This document shows, piece after piece, positions 33,667-43,226 of a stretch of DNA of 64,000 bases (positions within the stretch are counted from its first letter, which is position 1; the number at the start of each line of letters is the position of its first letter). The DNA is from Flavobacterium ginsenosidimutans (lineage in GTDB: Bacteria > Bacteroidota > Bacteroidia > Flavobacteriales > Flavobacteriaceae). The notes below the pieces were generated by a model. It was given only the letters and a program-made list of their open reading frames with translations, ran no database searches and was not told the origin of the DNA. The position numbers and the translations under genes are program-made. Location: assembly GCF_003254625.1 (NCBI RefSeq), contig NZ_QJRJ01000079.1, positions 186,001-250,000 of the forward strand. The letters are read 5' to 3'.

Positions 33667-36354
33667 CTATAAATTATATTTCATAGAAAATATGATATAA
33701 CGCGGTTGAACGGTGTATTGAGAAACTCGCGTTGAGAATTGAGAAAAACTATCATCGTTTAGATAAGTCGTGTTCAATAAATTGGTTGCCGAAACTTTAT
33801 ATTCCCACTTGCTGTTTTTCTTTTGATAAACCAAACTCGCACTTAAGAAATCATATTCGTTGTCAACCGTTTTGTCTCCATTATAATAATGATAGAATTC
33901 GTATTCTGAAACAAAAGAGAAACTATCTAAGAAATAATAATCTAATCTTGCAAATGGCTTATCTGTATAAAAAGTTGAACCGCTGTATTTGTTAACCAAA
34001 AGATTATAACCAAATTCTATATTTGGAAGATTCTTATAATTTGTTGACGCTTTCACAGTGTAGCTTTGGCTGAAACTTTCTGTAGTAGATAATTGATTGT
34101 TTTGAATATTGTTGAATTTCGACCAATTAAAACTAACATTTGCAGAAGCTTTATAATTCTTTAAAAACGAGCGTCCGTAATTTCCCATTCCGGTAAAAGT
34201 TTCATCGGCTAGATTAGAATTATAAGGAACTGAAGATTGATTAATTCCGTCAAAATTAGCTTTTGTTTTAATCGCATCTACTTTTTTTGTATAAGTGGCA
34301 TTGGCAAAAATGTTCTCAAAATTGAACATATTATATTTAAAATAACGAAGCGAATGCACTTGAGAAGTTGCATTTTCTAAGAAACGATTTCCGCGAAACA
34401 AACTGCTATAATCAGACAAAACATAACCTGCAGCCAATTGATTAATATCAGTAAAATCATTCGTTAGAGAGAAATTATACGTCAAAGTTTCCGATTTTTT
34501 GATTTGGTATAAAGCAAAGAAATCTGGCAATACTTTGGTGAAATTTTGAGAATAGTCGGATCCCAATTGTCCATTTGCCATTTGATAGGTATGCAAACTA
34601 ACACCTGGCGTAAATGTAAATTTCCCCGTTAGAATTTTATAATGAAAACCTAGAAAAGCATCATTAAAACGATAATCGACATCGTTATTATTTTCAGGAT
34701 CATTTAAGTCGTTTTTATCTCCATTATCTAACATTTGGAAAATGTGAGAATTGAAGTTTTGATACGAATAGGTATTTCCTAACGTAACATTAAAATTGCT
34801 TTTTGGCGTTACCATATAATAGTAATCCAATTTAGTATCCAATTTATTGGTTTTTACAAAACGATCCTGATTCAAATCGTTGCGATTTTGTTCCGTAATA
34901 TATCCTGATAAATCAAAAGGTTGCGATCTTAAATTGGCATTATAAAAAGGATTTTCGTCTTGATACAAATGCTGCATTTCAAAAGCAAAAATATTTTTAT
35001 CGCTTTGCGTATAATACAAACTCAAATTCTGATTGATAGAAGTTGGATCTTGTTTCTTTTCAGTTAAAATGGTTTCAACCGCCGAAACATTATCTACAAC
35101 CGATTCGCGAAGTAAATCTGTATCTTCATTCTGTTTTGACAATTTAGTCAAGATATCATAATCAAACTGAAATTTATCATTTGGCTTATAAGTTGAACTC
35201 AATTTAAAAAGTCCCAAATTATTCTTTTGATGTGTCATTTCATCACGTTTCTGCTGATCTCCAGAATCTAAAATCGTGGTTTGAGATTTCGTTTCTAAAT
35301 CTGTTTTCGAAGTCGAAAGAATTCCGAAACCACTAATATTCCAAGCTTTATTAATAGAATAAGCAAAGTTTGTTGCGCCAAATTTAGTTTCAATTTCTTT
35401 CGCACGATTATTTCGCAATAATGAAATCCCTAAATCATTTGAAGAAACATTAAAACTGCTTCCTCCCTTTTTCATCATATTTTTGAATCCGCCTGTGAAC
35501 TTAAAGTAATCTTGAGCCGTAAGAGGCAATTCGCCAATATTATTAAAATTGGTAATTAAATTAATACTGTACTTTGGACTGTAATAGAATAATTTTGGGT
35601 TAATGATATAACGGCTGTCCAATTCTGCAACGCCAATTCCTGCGGTAACATCTCCAAACCAAAAGTTCTTTTTTCCTTCTTTTAATTTGATATTCATCGC
35701 CACATTATCCTGATCGTTTTCAAGACCTTTAAGCGCGCTTACTTCATTGTAATTTCGTAAAACCTGAACTTTATCAATTGCATCTGCTGGAATATTTTTA
35801 ACGCCTAATTTGGTATCTCCGTCAAAAAAGTCTTTTCCTTCAACCATCAATTTACTGACTTTTTTTCCTTCAACTTCGATTTCACCATCGGCATTTACCT
35901 CAACCCCTGGTAATTTCTTCAGAACATCTTCAAGCTTTTTTTCTGTTCCCGATTTAAAAGAATCTGCATTGTAAACAATTGTGTCACCTTTTATAGAAAC
36001 AGGCATTTCTCGAACAATTTCTACACCTTCCAATTCAATTCCAGAACCATCCAAAACAATATTGTGAGTCAAATTTTCAGACTTTGTCGATACTGCAATT
36101 TCTTTAGATTTCATTCCCAAATAACTTACTTTAATGGTATAAGCCGTATTTGGTTTTAAAGTCAGTTGAAACTTTCCTTTGTCGTTGGTAATTCCGTATG
36201 AATCCATTGCTTTTGTGCCATTATTAATAGCCATAATATTGGCCATTTCCAATGGATTTTTCTGTTCATCTTGAATGAAACCATCAAAACGAACGCTTTG
36301 CGCAAAAGAAAAAGAAGTGATCAAAAAGGCGATGAAAAAATATAATTTGTTCAT
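33667..36354 (-). CDS. TonB-dependent-receptor-like outer membrane beta-barrel protein
   Basis: An 895-residue protein: signal peptide (1-18, FIAFLITSFSFAQ), a CarboxypepD_reg-like beta-sandwich (about 22-100, FDGFIQDEQKNPLEMANI), a plug-like domain (about 115-225, EKKLEDVLKKLPGVEVNADG) and a C-terminal barrel of about 650 residues ending in a phenylalanine-rich strand (IIFSMKYNL). It is 36 bp from the GLPGLI gene on the same strand; the two are a recurring pair in Bacteroidota. Substrate unknown; I see no evident TonB box. Confidence 0.85.
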   Translation of the reverse strand: MNKLYFFIAFLITSFSFAQSVRFDGFIQDEQKNPLEMANIMAINNGTKAMDSYGITNDKGKFQLTLKPNTAYTIKVSYLGMKSKEIAVSTKSENLTHNIVLDGSGIELEGVEIVREMPVSIKGDTIVYNADSFKSGTEKKLEDVLKKLPGVEVNADGEIEVEGKKVSKLMVEGKDFFDGDTKLGVKNIPADAIDKVQVLRNYNEVSALKGLENDQDNVAMNIKLKEGKKNFWFGDVTAGIGVAELDSRYIINPKLFYYSPKYSINLITNFNNIGELPLTAQDYFKFTGGFKNMMKKGGSSFNVSSNDLGISLLRNNRAKEIETKFGATNFAYSINKAWNISGFGILSTSKTDLETKSQTTILDSGDQQKRDEMTHQKNNLGLFKLSSTYKPNDKFQFDYDILTKLSKQNEDTDLLRESVVDNVSAVETILTEKKQDPTSINQNLSLYYTQSDKNIFAFEMQHLYQDENPFYNANLRSQPFDLSGYITEQNRNDLNQDRFVKTNKLDTKLDYYYMVTPKSNFNVTLGNTYSYQNFNSHIFQMLDNGDKNDLNDPENNNDVDYRFNDAFLGFHYKILTGKFTFTPGVSLHTYQMANGQLGSDYSQNFTKVLPDFFALYQIKKSETLTYNFSLTNDFTDINQLAAGYVLSDYSSLFRGNRFLENATSQVHSLRYFKYNMFNFENIFANATYTKKVDAIKTKANFDGINQSSVPYNSNLADETFTGMGNYGRSFLKNYKASANVSFNWSKFNNIQNNQLSTTESFSQSYTVKASTNYKNLPNIEFGYNLLVNKYSGSTFYTDKPFARLDYYFLDSFSFVSEYEFYHYYNGDKTVDNEYDFLSASLVYQKKNSKWEYKVSATNLLNTTYLNDDSFSQFSTRVSQYTVQPRYIIFSMKYNL

Positions 36355-36390
36355 TAAAAAAATGCTTAGAATAAATAATTAAGTTTAGGA

Positions 36391-37296
36391 TTATCTTCCT
36401 GGAGGAGGTGGAGGTCCGCCCGCACGACCACGGTTCATCTCTCTAAATTCTTCCATTTTTTTAATTACTGTTTCGTCGTATTCTTTCTGAGAAATTACTT
36501 TTCCTTTTTTAGACGGTTTTATTTCCACTTTATCTTTCGCATTCAAAACAATTTTTGAACATAAGATTGTCGTCGTTCCGTCATTGATTTCTAAAATTAA
36601 ACCTGGAAGTCCCCAGTAGTTCTCTGGCCCTTGATTTATAGGAATTTCAGGCGTATACCAAGCTGTTACTACAATTTCTTTTGGAATTTCGAAGTTATCA
36701 GCAAAATTCGTTTTGGTATCTCCCGAAGTCTTTTTAGTTTCATCTTTTTTAGCTTCATCCTTCTTATCATCATTATTTTTAGGTCTGAAGTTTCTAAAAT
36801 CAGTTTTGCTGGCTTCTTTGACAGCTGTTGCTTTATAACAGTTGTAGCCTCCAATTTGTTTGGTTTCTTGTTCTAATTTCCAATTTAATTTTGGCAGAGA
36901 ATCCACAACAAGGAATTCTTTTCCCATGAATTCTTTATCAACGGTATATGTTTTTGTTTTTACATCTTTATAAAAAGTACCTCCGCCTCCAGTAAGCGAA
37001 CCAAACATCATACGAAAACCGCCTTGCTGCTGACCTGGCGCTTCTAGTTTTTCTTCTTCTTTATAAATAGATGCCGATTTATCGAAGTTTAGAATGAATG
37101 TTTTTTCGAGCATTTTTTTCATACGCTCTTCCATATTTTTCTGCATTTCTGGCGTAATATCTCTGTTTCCGCGCATTCCTTCAAACTTTGGCGCTTGAGT
37201 TTTTGACTCGTAAACAGCCATTCCTTGAAAATCTTTTTGAGCTTGAATTTGTGTTGCAACAAGCATCAAAGTCATATATAAAAATATTTTTTTCAT
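36391..37296 (-). CDS. GLPGLI family protein
   Basis: A 301-residue exported protein (start at 37296, MKKIFLYMTLMLVATQIQAQ; the longer frame to 37341 adds a non-signal leader). The eponymous motif is present as YWGLPGLILEINDG, preceded by VVTAWYTPEIP. A low-complexity Asp/Lys stretch (NDDKKDEAKKDETKK) and a C-terminal Pro/Gly tail (GGPPPPPGR) follow family custom. Role unknown. It is probably cotranscribed with the barrel protein. Confidence 0.92.
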   Translation of the reverse strand: MKKIFLYMTLMLVATQIQAQKDFQGMAVYESKTQAPKFEGMRGNRDITPEMQKNMEERMKKMLEKTFILNFDKSASIYKEEEKLEAPGQQQGGFRMMFGSLTGGGGTFYKDVKTKTYTVDKEFMGKEFLVVDSLPKLNWKLEQETKQIGGYNCYKATAVKEASKTDFRNFRPKNNDDKKDEAKKDETKKTSGDTKTNFADNFEIPKEIVVTAWYTPEIPINQGPENYWGLPGLILEINDGTTTILCSKIVLNAKDKVEIKPSKKGKVISQKEYDETVIKKMEEFREMNRGRAGGPPPPPGR

Positions 37297-37338
37297 TTTA
37301 TTTTCTTTAAAGTGAGTAAATCCGATAAAACTTACATT

Positions 37339-37367
37339 CAAATGTATTATTTATTTTAAAATCCAAA
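37339..37367 (-). promoter_or_regulatory. Promoter of the GLPGLI-barrel unit
   Basis: On the minus strand TTTG (37367-37364), 17 nt, then TACATTTG (37346-37339), a consensus match; the start would be near 37332, just ahead of the chosen GLPGLI start. Confidence 0.6.
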
Positions 37368-37509
37368 AAACTAAATATATTAACGGTATCAAGGAATAGA
37401 TAGAACCGCTTATTTTTTAGACTATTAGAATTTAAAAAGGTTTAAGAGCCTATTTTGAAATTCTAACAAGAGTTTTTTGTAATTTGGTAATCTTATAAAT
37501 CAATTTCTA

Positions 37510-38325
37510 ATGTATAAAACGGTGCAAAAAACTTTATTCTGCTTATTTCTTTTCTGCACTTTTCAGGCGCTTTCAGCTCAGGATTTGAGCATAAATCCAA
37601 CTTTAATTTCGCAGTATAAAAATACTTCAGATGAGTTTTTAGGATATGATACTTTTGGATATTCCTACCAAATCACAAACAACGTTTTTAGTAAAATTAA
37701 AGGGAAAGAAATCTTCGAATATAAGAATGTCTCTTTGGGAAAAATTACAAAAGTTGATCTTCAGAATCCGTTAAAAATTGTACTATTTTATGAGGATTTC
37801 AATAGTGTTGTTTTATTGGATAACCAATTAAATAAAATGACCGAAATTAACTTTTCGCAGAATGCAACTCCAATTGTGGTAAGTGCAATCGGAATGTCGA
37901 CGCAAAATCAATTATGGATTTACAATACTTTAAATCAGCAAATTAGTCTTTTTGATTATTTAAAAAATGAATACAAAACGGTTTCAATTCCGCTGACAGA
38001 AGCCATTCAATATTATCAAACTGATTTTAATACTTTTTATTGGATTGATAAGAAAAACAACTGGTACTCTTGCGATATTTTCGGAAAGATTACATCTCTG
38101 GGGAAAGTCACAGATTTTGACAAAATTGAAATAACAAATTCTAATCAATATCTTTTCAGTAAAGATAATTTGTTGTATTTTAAAGGTTTTAATAAATCAA
38201 ATCCAGAAGTAATTTCTGAGATTAAAATTTCAGAAAAAACCTTTGACAATTTTTATTACAAAGACCAAATTTTATCTATTTTTACAGCTACAGATATATC
38301 AAATTATAAAATCGTAACACCGTAA
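37510..38325 (+). CDS. Secreted beta-propeller-like hypothetical protein
   Basis: A 271-residue exported protein (signal peptide FCLFLFCTFQALSAQ) built of short beta-strand repeats with recurring DxxxNxxxxxI/L patterns, suggesting a small beta-propeller or similar. The family has no named function. Its stop overlaps the start of the kinase gene by one base (TAATG), so the two are translationally coupled. Confidence 0.7.
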   Translation: MYKTVQKTLFCLFLFCTFQALSAQDLSINPTLISQYKNTSDEFLGYDTFGYSYQITNNVFSKIKGKEIFEYKNVSLGKITKVDLQNPLKIVLFYEDFNSVVLLDNQLNKMTEINFSQNATPIVVSAIGMSTQNQLWIYNTLNQQISLFDYLKNEYKTVSIPLTEAIQYYQTDFNTFYWIDKKNNWYSCDIFGKITSLGKVTDFDKIEITNSNQYLFSKDNLLYFKGFNKSNPEVISEIKISEKTFDNFYYKDQILSIFTATDISNYKIVTP

Positions 38326-38939
38326 TGCACATAGCAATAGCAGGAAACATAGGCGCAGGAAAAACCACTCTGACCAAATTATTAGCGAAACATTTCAAAT
38401 GGGAACCTCATTATGAAGATGTAGTTGATAATCCGTATTTGGATGATTTTTACCATCAGATGGAACGCTGGTCATTTAATCTTCAGATTTATTTCTTAAA
38501 TAGCCGTTTTCGCCAAGTGCAGCAAATTCGCGAAAGCGGAAAAAAAATTATTCAGGACAGAACGATTTATGAAGATGCGCATATTTTCGCACCCAATTTA
38601 TATGCAATGGGTTTGATGACAAGCCGTGATTTTGAAAATTACACGTCTTTGTTTGAATTAATGGAATCTTTGGTAAAAGCTCCAGATTTATTGATTTATT
38701 TAAGAAGTTCTATTCCTAATTTAGTTGGACAAATCCACAAGCGCGGACGTGAATATGAAAACTCTATTTCTATCGATTATTTAAGCCGTTTGAACGAAAG
38801 ATACGAAGCTTGGATTCAGACTTACAGTAAAGGAAAACTCTTGATTATTGATGTTGATAATATTAATTTTGTTGACAATCCTGAAGATTTAGGTGATATC
38901 ATTAATAGAATTGACGCTGAATTGAACGGTTTGTTTTAA
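38325..38939 (+). CDS. Deoxynucleoside kinase (dAK/dGK type)
   Basis: A 204-residue P-loop kinase: IAGNIGAGKTTLTKLLAKHF at the start, then the DRTIYEDAHIFAP motif and a LID-type region (RGREYENSISIDYL). It phosphorylates deoxynucleosides in the salvage pathway; the precise base preference cannot be read. It uses the overlapping ATG described for the upstream gene. Confidence 0.92.
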   Translation: MHIAIAGNIGAGKTTLTKLLAKHFKWEPHYEDVVDNPYLDDFYHQMERWSFNLQIYFLNSRFRQVQQIRESGKKIIQDRTIYEDAHIFAPNLYAMGLMTSRDFENYTSLFELMESLVKAPDLLIYLRSSIPNLVGQIHKRGREYENSISIDYLSRLNERYEAWIQTYSKGKLLIIDVDNINFVDNPEDLGDIINRIDAELNGLF

Positions 38940-38967
38940 ACACGAATTACACAGATTTGCACGAAAT

Positions 38968-39008
38968 AAAAAAATGCCTCTAATTTTTTAGAGGCATTTT
39001 CTTTTTTT
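38968..39008 (+). terminator. Terminator after the deoxynucleoside kinase
   Basis: AAAATGCCTCTAA / TTAGAGGCATTTT stem and a TTTCTTTTTTT tail. Confidence 0.88.
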
Positions 39009-39014
39009 GATTAT

Positions 39015-39101
39015 CCTAACAGGTTTCCAAAACCTGTTAGGTATGTTTTTTATTCTAATCTTTTAAATATAAAACCTAACAGGTTTTGGAAACCTGTTAG
39101 G
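39015..39101. repeat. Pair of 27-bp palindromes, exact reverse complements of each other
   Basis: 39015-39041 and 39075-39101 are each palindromic (CCTAACAGGTTT...AAACCTGTTAGG) and are exact reverse complements, differing from a perfect self-palindrome only in the centre (CC versus GG). They lie between a plus-strand terminator and the stop of the minus-strand pyrophosphatase gene. Confidence 0.75.
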
Positions 39102-39113
39102 ATAGATCGTAAA

Positions 39114-41633
39114 TTATTTCGCAGCTTCAACTTTTGCTAAAACTTCTTCTTCAGTTCCTTCAAAAACTTCTGTAGTTGTTTTACCATTTACAGTTTTGGT
39201 AACAGTTCCAGTAGTTTTTCCGTCTATATTTTTAACCTCAACACGAACTGATTCACTTTCTGCATGAGCATATTTTCCGTTCGCATCAAAATGGGCCAGA
39301 CATTTAGCTGTTTCTTCTTCAGAACAACCTTTTTCTTTACACATTTTAATACATTCTTCTTTTGTCATTCCAGACATATCACCGCATTTAGATATTCCTG
39401 CATGCATTTCTGTTTTAGCACAGCAAGATGCTTTTCCTGCGATGTCTGATGGCGCGTGGCCTTCACCCAAAATTGGCGCGATTACCAATCCAATCAAACA
39501 AGTTAATTTAATTAAGATATTCATTGAAGGTCCAGAAGTATCTTTAAACGGATCTCCAACTGTATCTCCTGTTACAGCTGCTTTATGCGCATCAGAACCT
39601 TTGTATGTCATTTCACCGTTGATCATAACTCCTGCTTCAAAAGATTTTTTCGCATTATCCCAAGCACCTCCTGCGTTATTTTGGAAAACAGCCCAAAGTA
39701 CACCAGAAACCGTAACTCCAGCCATATATCCTCCTAACATTTCGGCAATTAACTGATTATTGTCTGAGTAAACTAATTTTCCTAAAAGAACAATTAAAAT
39801 TGGGAAACCAATCGTTAAAATTCCTGGAAGCATCATTTCTCTTAAAGCAGCTTTTGTAGAAATCTCAACACATTTTCCGTATTCTGGCTTTCCTGTTCCT
39901 TCCATAATTCCAGGAATTTCTTTGAACTGGCGACGAACTTCGTACACCATATCCATCGCCGCTTTTCCAACAGAATTCATTGCTAAAGCAGAGAAAACTA
40001 CCGGAATCATTCCACCGACAAATAACATCGCTAAAACTGGTGCTTTAAAAATATTGATTCCGTCTATTCCTGTAAAAGTTACATACGCAGCAAATAAAGC
40101 CAATGAAGTCAAAGCTGCAGAAGCAATTGCAAACCCTTTTCCTGTTGCTGCCGTTGTATTTCCAACTGAGTCTAAAATATCAGTTCTTGTACGAACTTCT
40201 TTTGGTAATTCACTCATTTCTGCAATACCTCCAGCATTATCAGAAATTGGTCCGAAAGCATCAATTGCCAATTGCATAGCAGTTGTCGCCATCATTGCCG
40301 AAGCTGCCAAAGCCACCCCATAAAATCCTGCTAAAGCGTACGAAATCCAAATTGCCACAGCAAACAATAATACAGTTGGGAAAGTCGAAATCATACCTGT
40401 TGCTAAACCTGCAATCACATTTGTTCCCGCTCCTGTAGACGATTTTTGAACGATTGCCAAAACTGGTTTTGTTCCTAATCCTGTATAATATTCTGTTACT
40501 GATGAAATAGCACCGCCCACAACTAATCCAACTAATGTCGCATAGAAAACACGCATTGATGAAATTGCCTTAGATCCTTCGCCAAAGAAACTCATCTGCA
40601 TTGTTTCTGGCAGCATATATTGCACTAAGAAGAAACAAGCCACAGCAGTCAAAACAATAGAAACCCAGTTTCCTATATTTAATGCTTTCTGTACTTGGGC
40701 TTCTCTAGCATTATCGTCTGAAATTTTTACTAAAAGTGTTCCGATAATCGAAAATATAATTCCGAAACCAGCAATTGCCATTGGAAGTAAAATTGGGCCA
40801 ATCCCGCCAAAAGCGTCATTGATGTTTCCTCCCATATCTTTTATCACATAATTTCCAAGAACCATTGCCGCTAAAACAGTTGCTACATAAGAACCAAATA
40901 AATCTGCTCCCATACCTGCAACGTCTCCTACGTTATCTCCTACGTTATCAGCAATTGTAGCTGGATTACGAGGATCATCTTCTGGAATTCCTGCTTCAAC
41001 TTTACCAACTAAATCAGCTCCAACATCGGCTGCTTTTGTGTAGATTCCACCACCAACACGTGCAAATAAAGCGATTGATTCTGCTCCGAGTGAAAATCCT
41101 GCAAGAGTTTCTAGAACAACAGTCATAGTATCTGTATCTTTCCAAACTCCGTCAGAAAAAAGATTGAAAAAAATGATAAAAAAGGATGTTAATCCTAAAA
41201 CAGCTAAACCAGCAACGCCAAGTCCCATTACGGTTCCACCGCCAAAAGAAACTTTTAAAGCTTGTGGCAAACTTGTACGTGCCGCTTGAGTAGTTCTAAC
41301 GTTTGTTTTAGTTGCGATCTTCATTCCAATATTTCCAGCGTAAGCTGAAAATAAAGCACCAAAAATAAATGCAATTACGATTAATAAATGTGTTTTAACT
41401 CCTGGAATAAATGTAATTCCTGCCAAAGCTAAACTGGCAATAATTACGAAAATGGTTAGTAACTTATATTCTGCTTTTAGGAAAGCTAAGGCCCCTTCAT
41501 AAATGTAATCTGAAATCTCTTTCATCTTACCATCTCCGGCATCTTGTTTTAAAACCCAACTCCTTTTTATTCCCATGAAAAGTAATCCTAAAACTGCCAT
41601 TATAATTGGCAGGTAAATCATAAATGCATTCAT
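39114..41633 (-). CDS. hppA: Membrane-bound ion-pumping pyrophosphatase with Cys-rich tail
   Basis: An 839-residue integral membrane pyrophosphatase with 16 or so helices. Catalytic loops are clear: DVGADLVGKVEAGIPEDDPRNPA, ADNVGDNVGDVAGMGADLF, and SDNAGGIAEM. The GNTTAATGKG motif carries Ala where K+-independent enzymes have Lys, suggesting a K+-dependent type, which in Bacteroidota often pumps Na+ or Na+ and H+. Residues about 735-839 are an extension beyond the usual length, with seven cysteines (737, 738, 750, 761, 765, 770, 778) followed by a charged tail. It couples PPi hydrolysis to ion export. Confidence 0.95.
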   Translation of the reverse strand: MNAFMIYLPIIMAVLGLLFMGIKRSWVLKQDAGDGKMKEISDYIYEGALAFLKAEYKLLTIFVIIASLALAGITFIPGVKTHLLIVIAFIFGALFSAYAGNIGMKIATKTNVRTTQAARTSLPQALKVSFGGGTVMGLGVAGLAVLGLTSFFIIFFNLFSDGVWKDTDTMTVVLETLAGFSLGAESIALFARVGGGIYTKAADVGADLVGKVEAGIPEDDPRNPATIADNVGDNVGDVAGMGADLFGSYVATVLAAMVLGNYVIKDMGGNINDAFGGIGPILLPMAIAGFGIIFSIIGTLLVKISDDNAREAQVQKALNIGNWVSIVLTAVACFFLVQYMLPETMQMSFFGEGSKAISSMRVFYATLVGLVVGGAISSVTEYYTGLGTKPVLAIVQKSSTGAGTNVIAGLATGMISTFPTVLLFAVAIWISYALAGFYGVALAASAMMATTAMQLAIDAFGPISDNAGGIAEMSELPKEVRTRTDILDSVGNTTAATGKGFAIASAALTSLALFAAYVTFTGIDGINIFKAPVLAMLFVGGMIPVVFSALAMNSVGKAAMDMVYEVRRQFKEIPGIMEGTGKPEYGKCVEISTKAALREMMLPGILTIGFPILIVLLGKLVYSDNNQLIAEMLGGYMAGVTVSGVLWAVFQNNAGGAWDNAKKSFEAGVMINGEMTYKGSDAHKAAVTGDTVGDPFKDTSGPSMNILIKLTCLIGLVIAPILGEGHAPSDIAGKASCCAKTEMHAGISKCGDMSGMTKEECIKMCKEKGCSEEETAKCLAHFDANGKYAHAESESVRVEVKNIDGKTTGTVTKTVNGKTTTEVFEGTEEEVLAKVEAAK

Positions 41634-41687
41634 AATATTTTAATGGTTTTGGTTAATAGTCAACAATCTAACTAAAACGAATTTAAA

Positions 41688-41727
41688 CAAAAAAGCAATA
41701 CTCCTGACGGCAGTATTGCTTTTTTTA
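41688..41727. terminator. Terminator of ppa
   Basis: AGCAATACT / AGTATTGCT stem with T-tract on both strands, between ppa and hppA. Confidence 0.85.
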
Positions 41728-41746
41728 TATTAGAATGCGGTTAAAA

Positions 41747-42277
41747 TTATTTAATGCTAAATAATCCAGCCGGTTTATTTTCAATGTCATCGAAACGCTT
41801 TGTACACTCAGCGATAATATCGTAAGCTTCTTTAACATCTCCCCATCCTTCTACATCTACTTTTTTGTTTTCAAGATCTTTGTAAACTTGGAAAAAGTGC
41901 TCGATTTCTTTTACTAAGTGTGGGTTAATATCAGAAAGATCATTTAATGAATTCCAGATTGGATCTGAAACTGGTACACAAATAATTTTCTCATCTGGTC
42001 CTTTATCATCTGCCATGTGGAATACACCAATTGGCTTAACTTCCATAACACATCCAGGAAAAGTTGGTTCGTTTACCAAAACCAATACGTCAAGAGGATC
42101 ACCATCTAAAGCTAAAGTTTCTGGAATAAATCCGTAATCTGCTGGGTACATCATTGAAGAGAATAACATTCTGTCAAAACGCATTCTTTTAATTTCAAAA
42201 TCGTACTCGTATTTATTTCTGCTTCCTCTTGGTATTTCGATTAATACATCGAAAGTCGTTAATTTGTCTGCGGTCAT
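41747..42277 (-). CDS. ppa: Soluble inorganic pyrophosphatase
   Basis: A 176-residue type I PPase. Metal-binding aspartates are seen in DYGFIPETLALDGDPLDVLVLV and DEKIICVPVSDP, with the KDLENKKVDVEGW segment near the C-terminus. It is next to the membrane pyrophosphatase gene, 114 bp upstream and on the same strand, though a strong terminator separates them. Confidence 0.96.
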   Translation of the reverse strand: MTADKLTTFDVLIEIPRGSRNKYEYDFEIKRMRFDRMLFSSMMYPADYGFIPETLALDGDPLDVLVLVNEPTFPGCVMEVKPIGVFHMADDKGPDEKIICVPVSDPIWNSLNDLSDINPHLVKEIEHFFQVYKDLENKKVDVEGWGDVKEAYDIIAECTKRFDDIENKPAGLFSIK

Positions 42278-42310
42278 TTTCGTTTTTTATTATTTCTATA
42301 ATTTCGGTTG

Positions 42311-42318
42311 CAAAAATA
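42311..42318 (-). promoter_or_regulatory. ppa -7 promoter element
   Basis: TATTTTTG on the minus strand, 33 nt before the ppa start. The -33 TTTG is not evident. Confidence 0.4.
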
Positions 42319-42388
42319 ACTAAAGAATCTAGTTTTACAATAAAAAAGAAGGTTAAATTATCCGCATTAGAGTTTAAAAAACAAGCAT

Positions 42389-42988
42389 TTAATAGCTAAT
42401 TGTTCGATTTCTTTTTTTCAAGTAATAATGCCAGAGCAAATAGGTCGCATAAGAACGGTACGGACTCCATTGTTCGGCATGAATTTCCATTTCCTGTTTA
42501 TCGTGAATATTGAGCAATTCTTTTATGGTATTAATTACTGCAATATCGCCAAGCGGAATCAAATCGGGCTCTTCCAGACAAAACATTAAATAAATATCAA
42601 TGGTCCAATTTCCAATTCCTTTTAATTTAATTAATTCTTCACGAACTTGTTTTGCCGACTTTGAAGGCAAGCTTTCAACATCTAATTCTTTGTTTAAAAT
42701 CGCTTCGGCTAAAACTTTAATGTATTTTGTTTTTTGGCGGCTTACTCCAAGATTTCGATATTCTTCGTCTGGCAAAATTGCCATTGTTTCAGGATTACAA
42801 GTAGTATAAGATTTAATTTTTAAAAATGTAGCTTTTGCCGAATCGATAGAAACTTGCTGTTCCAAAATTAATAGCACCAAAGTTTCAAAACCTTGTGGAC
42901 GTTTTGGAATTGGCGGCAATCCGTATTTTTCGATTATTTCCCGAAATATCGGATTTTTATTGGTTAAGAAATCGATAGCTTCTTGCAT
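42389..42988 (-). CDS. HhH-GPD DNA glycosylase (AlkA/3-methyladenine type)
   Basis: A 199-residue base-excision glycosylase. It has a helix-hairpin-helix (LIKLKGIGNWTIDIY) followed by a catalytic Asp in IPLGDIAV. The N-terminal helices (LILEQQVSIDSAKAT) match this family. It removes alkylated bases from DNA. A short AlkA form without the N-terminal beta domain. Confidence 0.9.
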   Translation of the reverse strand: MQEAIDFLTNKNPIFREIIEKYGLPPIPKRPQGFETLVLLILEQQVSIDSAKATFLKIKSYTTCNPETMAILPDEEYRNLGVSRQKTKYIKVLAEAILNKELDVESLPSKSAKQVREELIKLKGIGNWTIDIYLMFCLEEPDLIPLGDIAVINTIKELLNIHDKQEMEIHAEQWSPYRSYATYLLWHYYLKKRNRTISY

Positions 42989-43053
42989 TACTTTCGTTTT
43001 TAAATCTATTTCAAAATTAAATAAAAAAGTATTTAGTAAATGATAGTTGGTTT

Positions 43054-43193
43054 CACGCAGATTTTACAGATTTAAGCTGATAAACGCAGATTAAATAATT
43101 TAAAATTGTAAAAATAAATCTGCTTAAATCTGCAAAATCTGCGTGCAAAAAAATAAGCATAAAAAAAATCGCAAAGATTTTAAACCTTTGCGA
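43054..43193. repeat. Inverted repeat and palindrome between AlkA-like and DUF5686-like genes
   Basis: CACGCAGATTTTACAGATTTAAGC (43054-) is mirrored by GCTTAAATCTGCAAAATCTGCG (ending 43144), giving long imperfect inverted arms. At 43169-43193 TCGCAAAG...CTTTGCGA is a further palindrome with a TTTAAAC core. No ORF. Confidence 0.6.
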
Positions 43194-43226
43194 CTTTGTA
43201 ACTTTGAATCTTTGCCTCTTTTAAAA

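Noticed and set aside
39922..40323. Long plus-strand ORF opposite hppA
   Set aside because: It is a shadow of the pyrophosphatase, with no protein-like features of its own.
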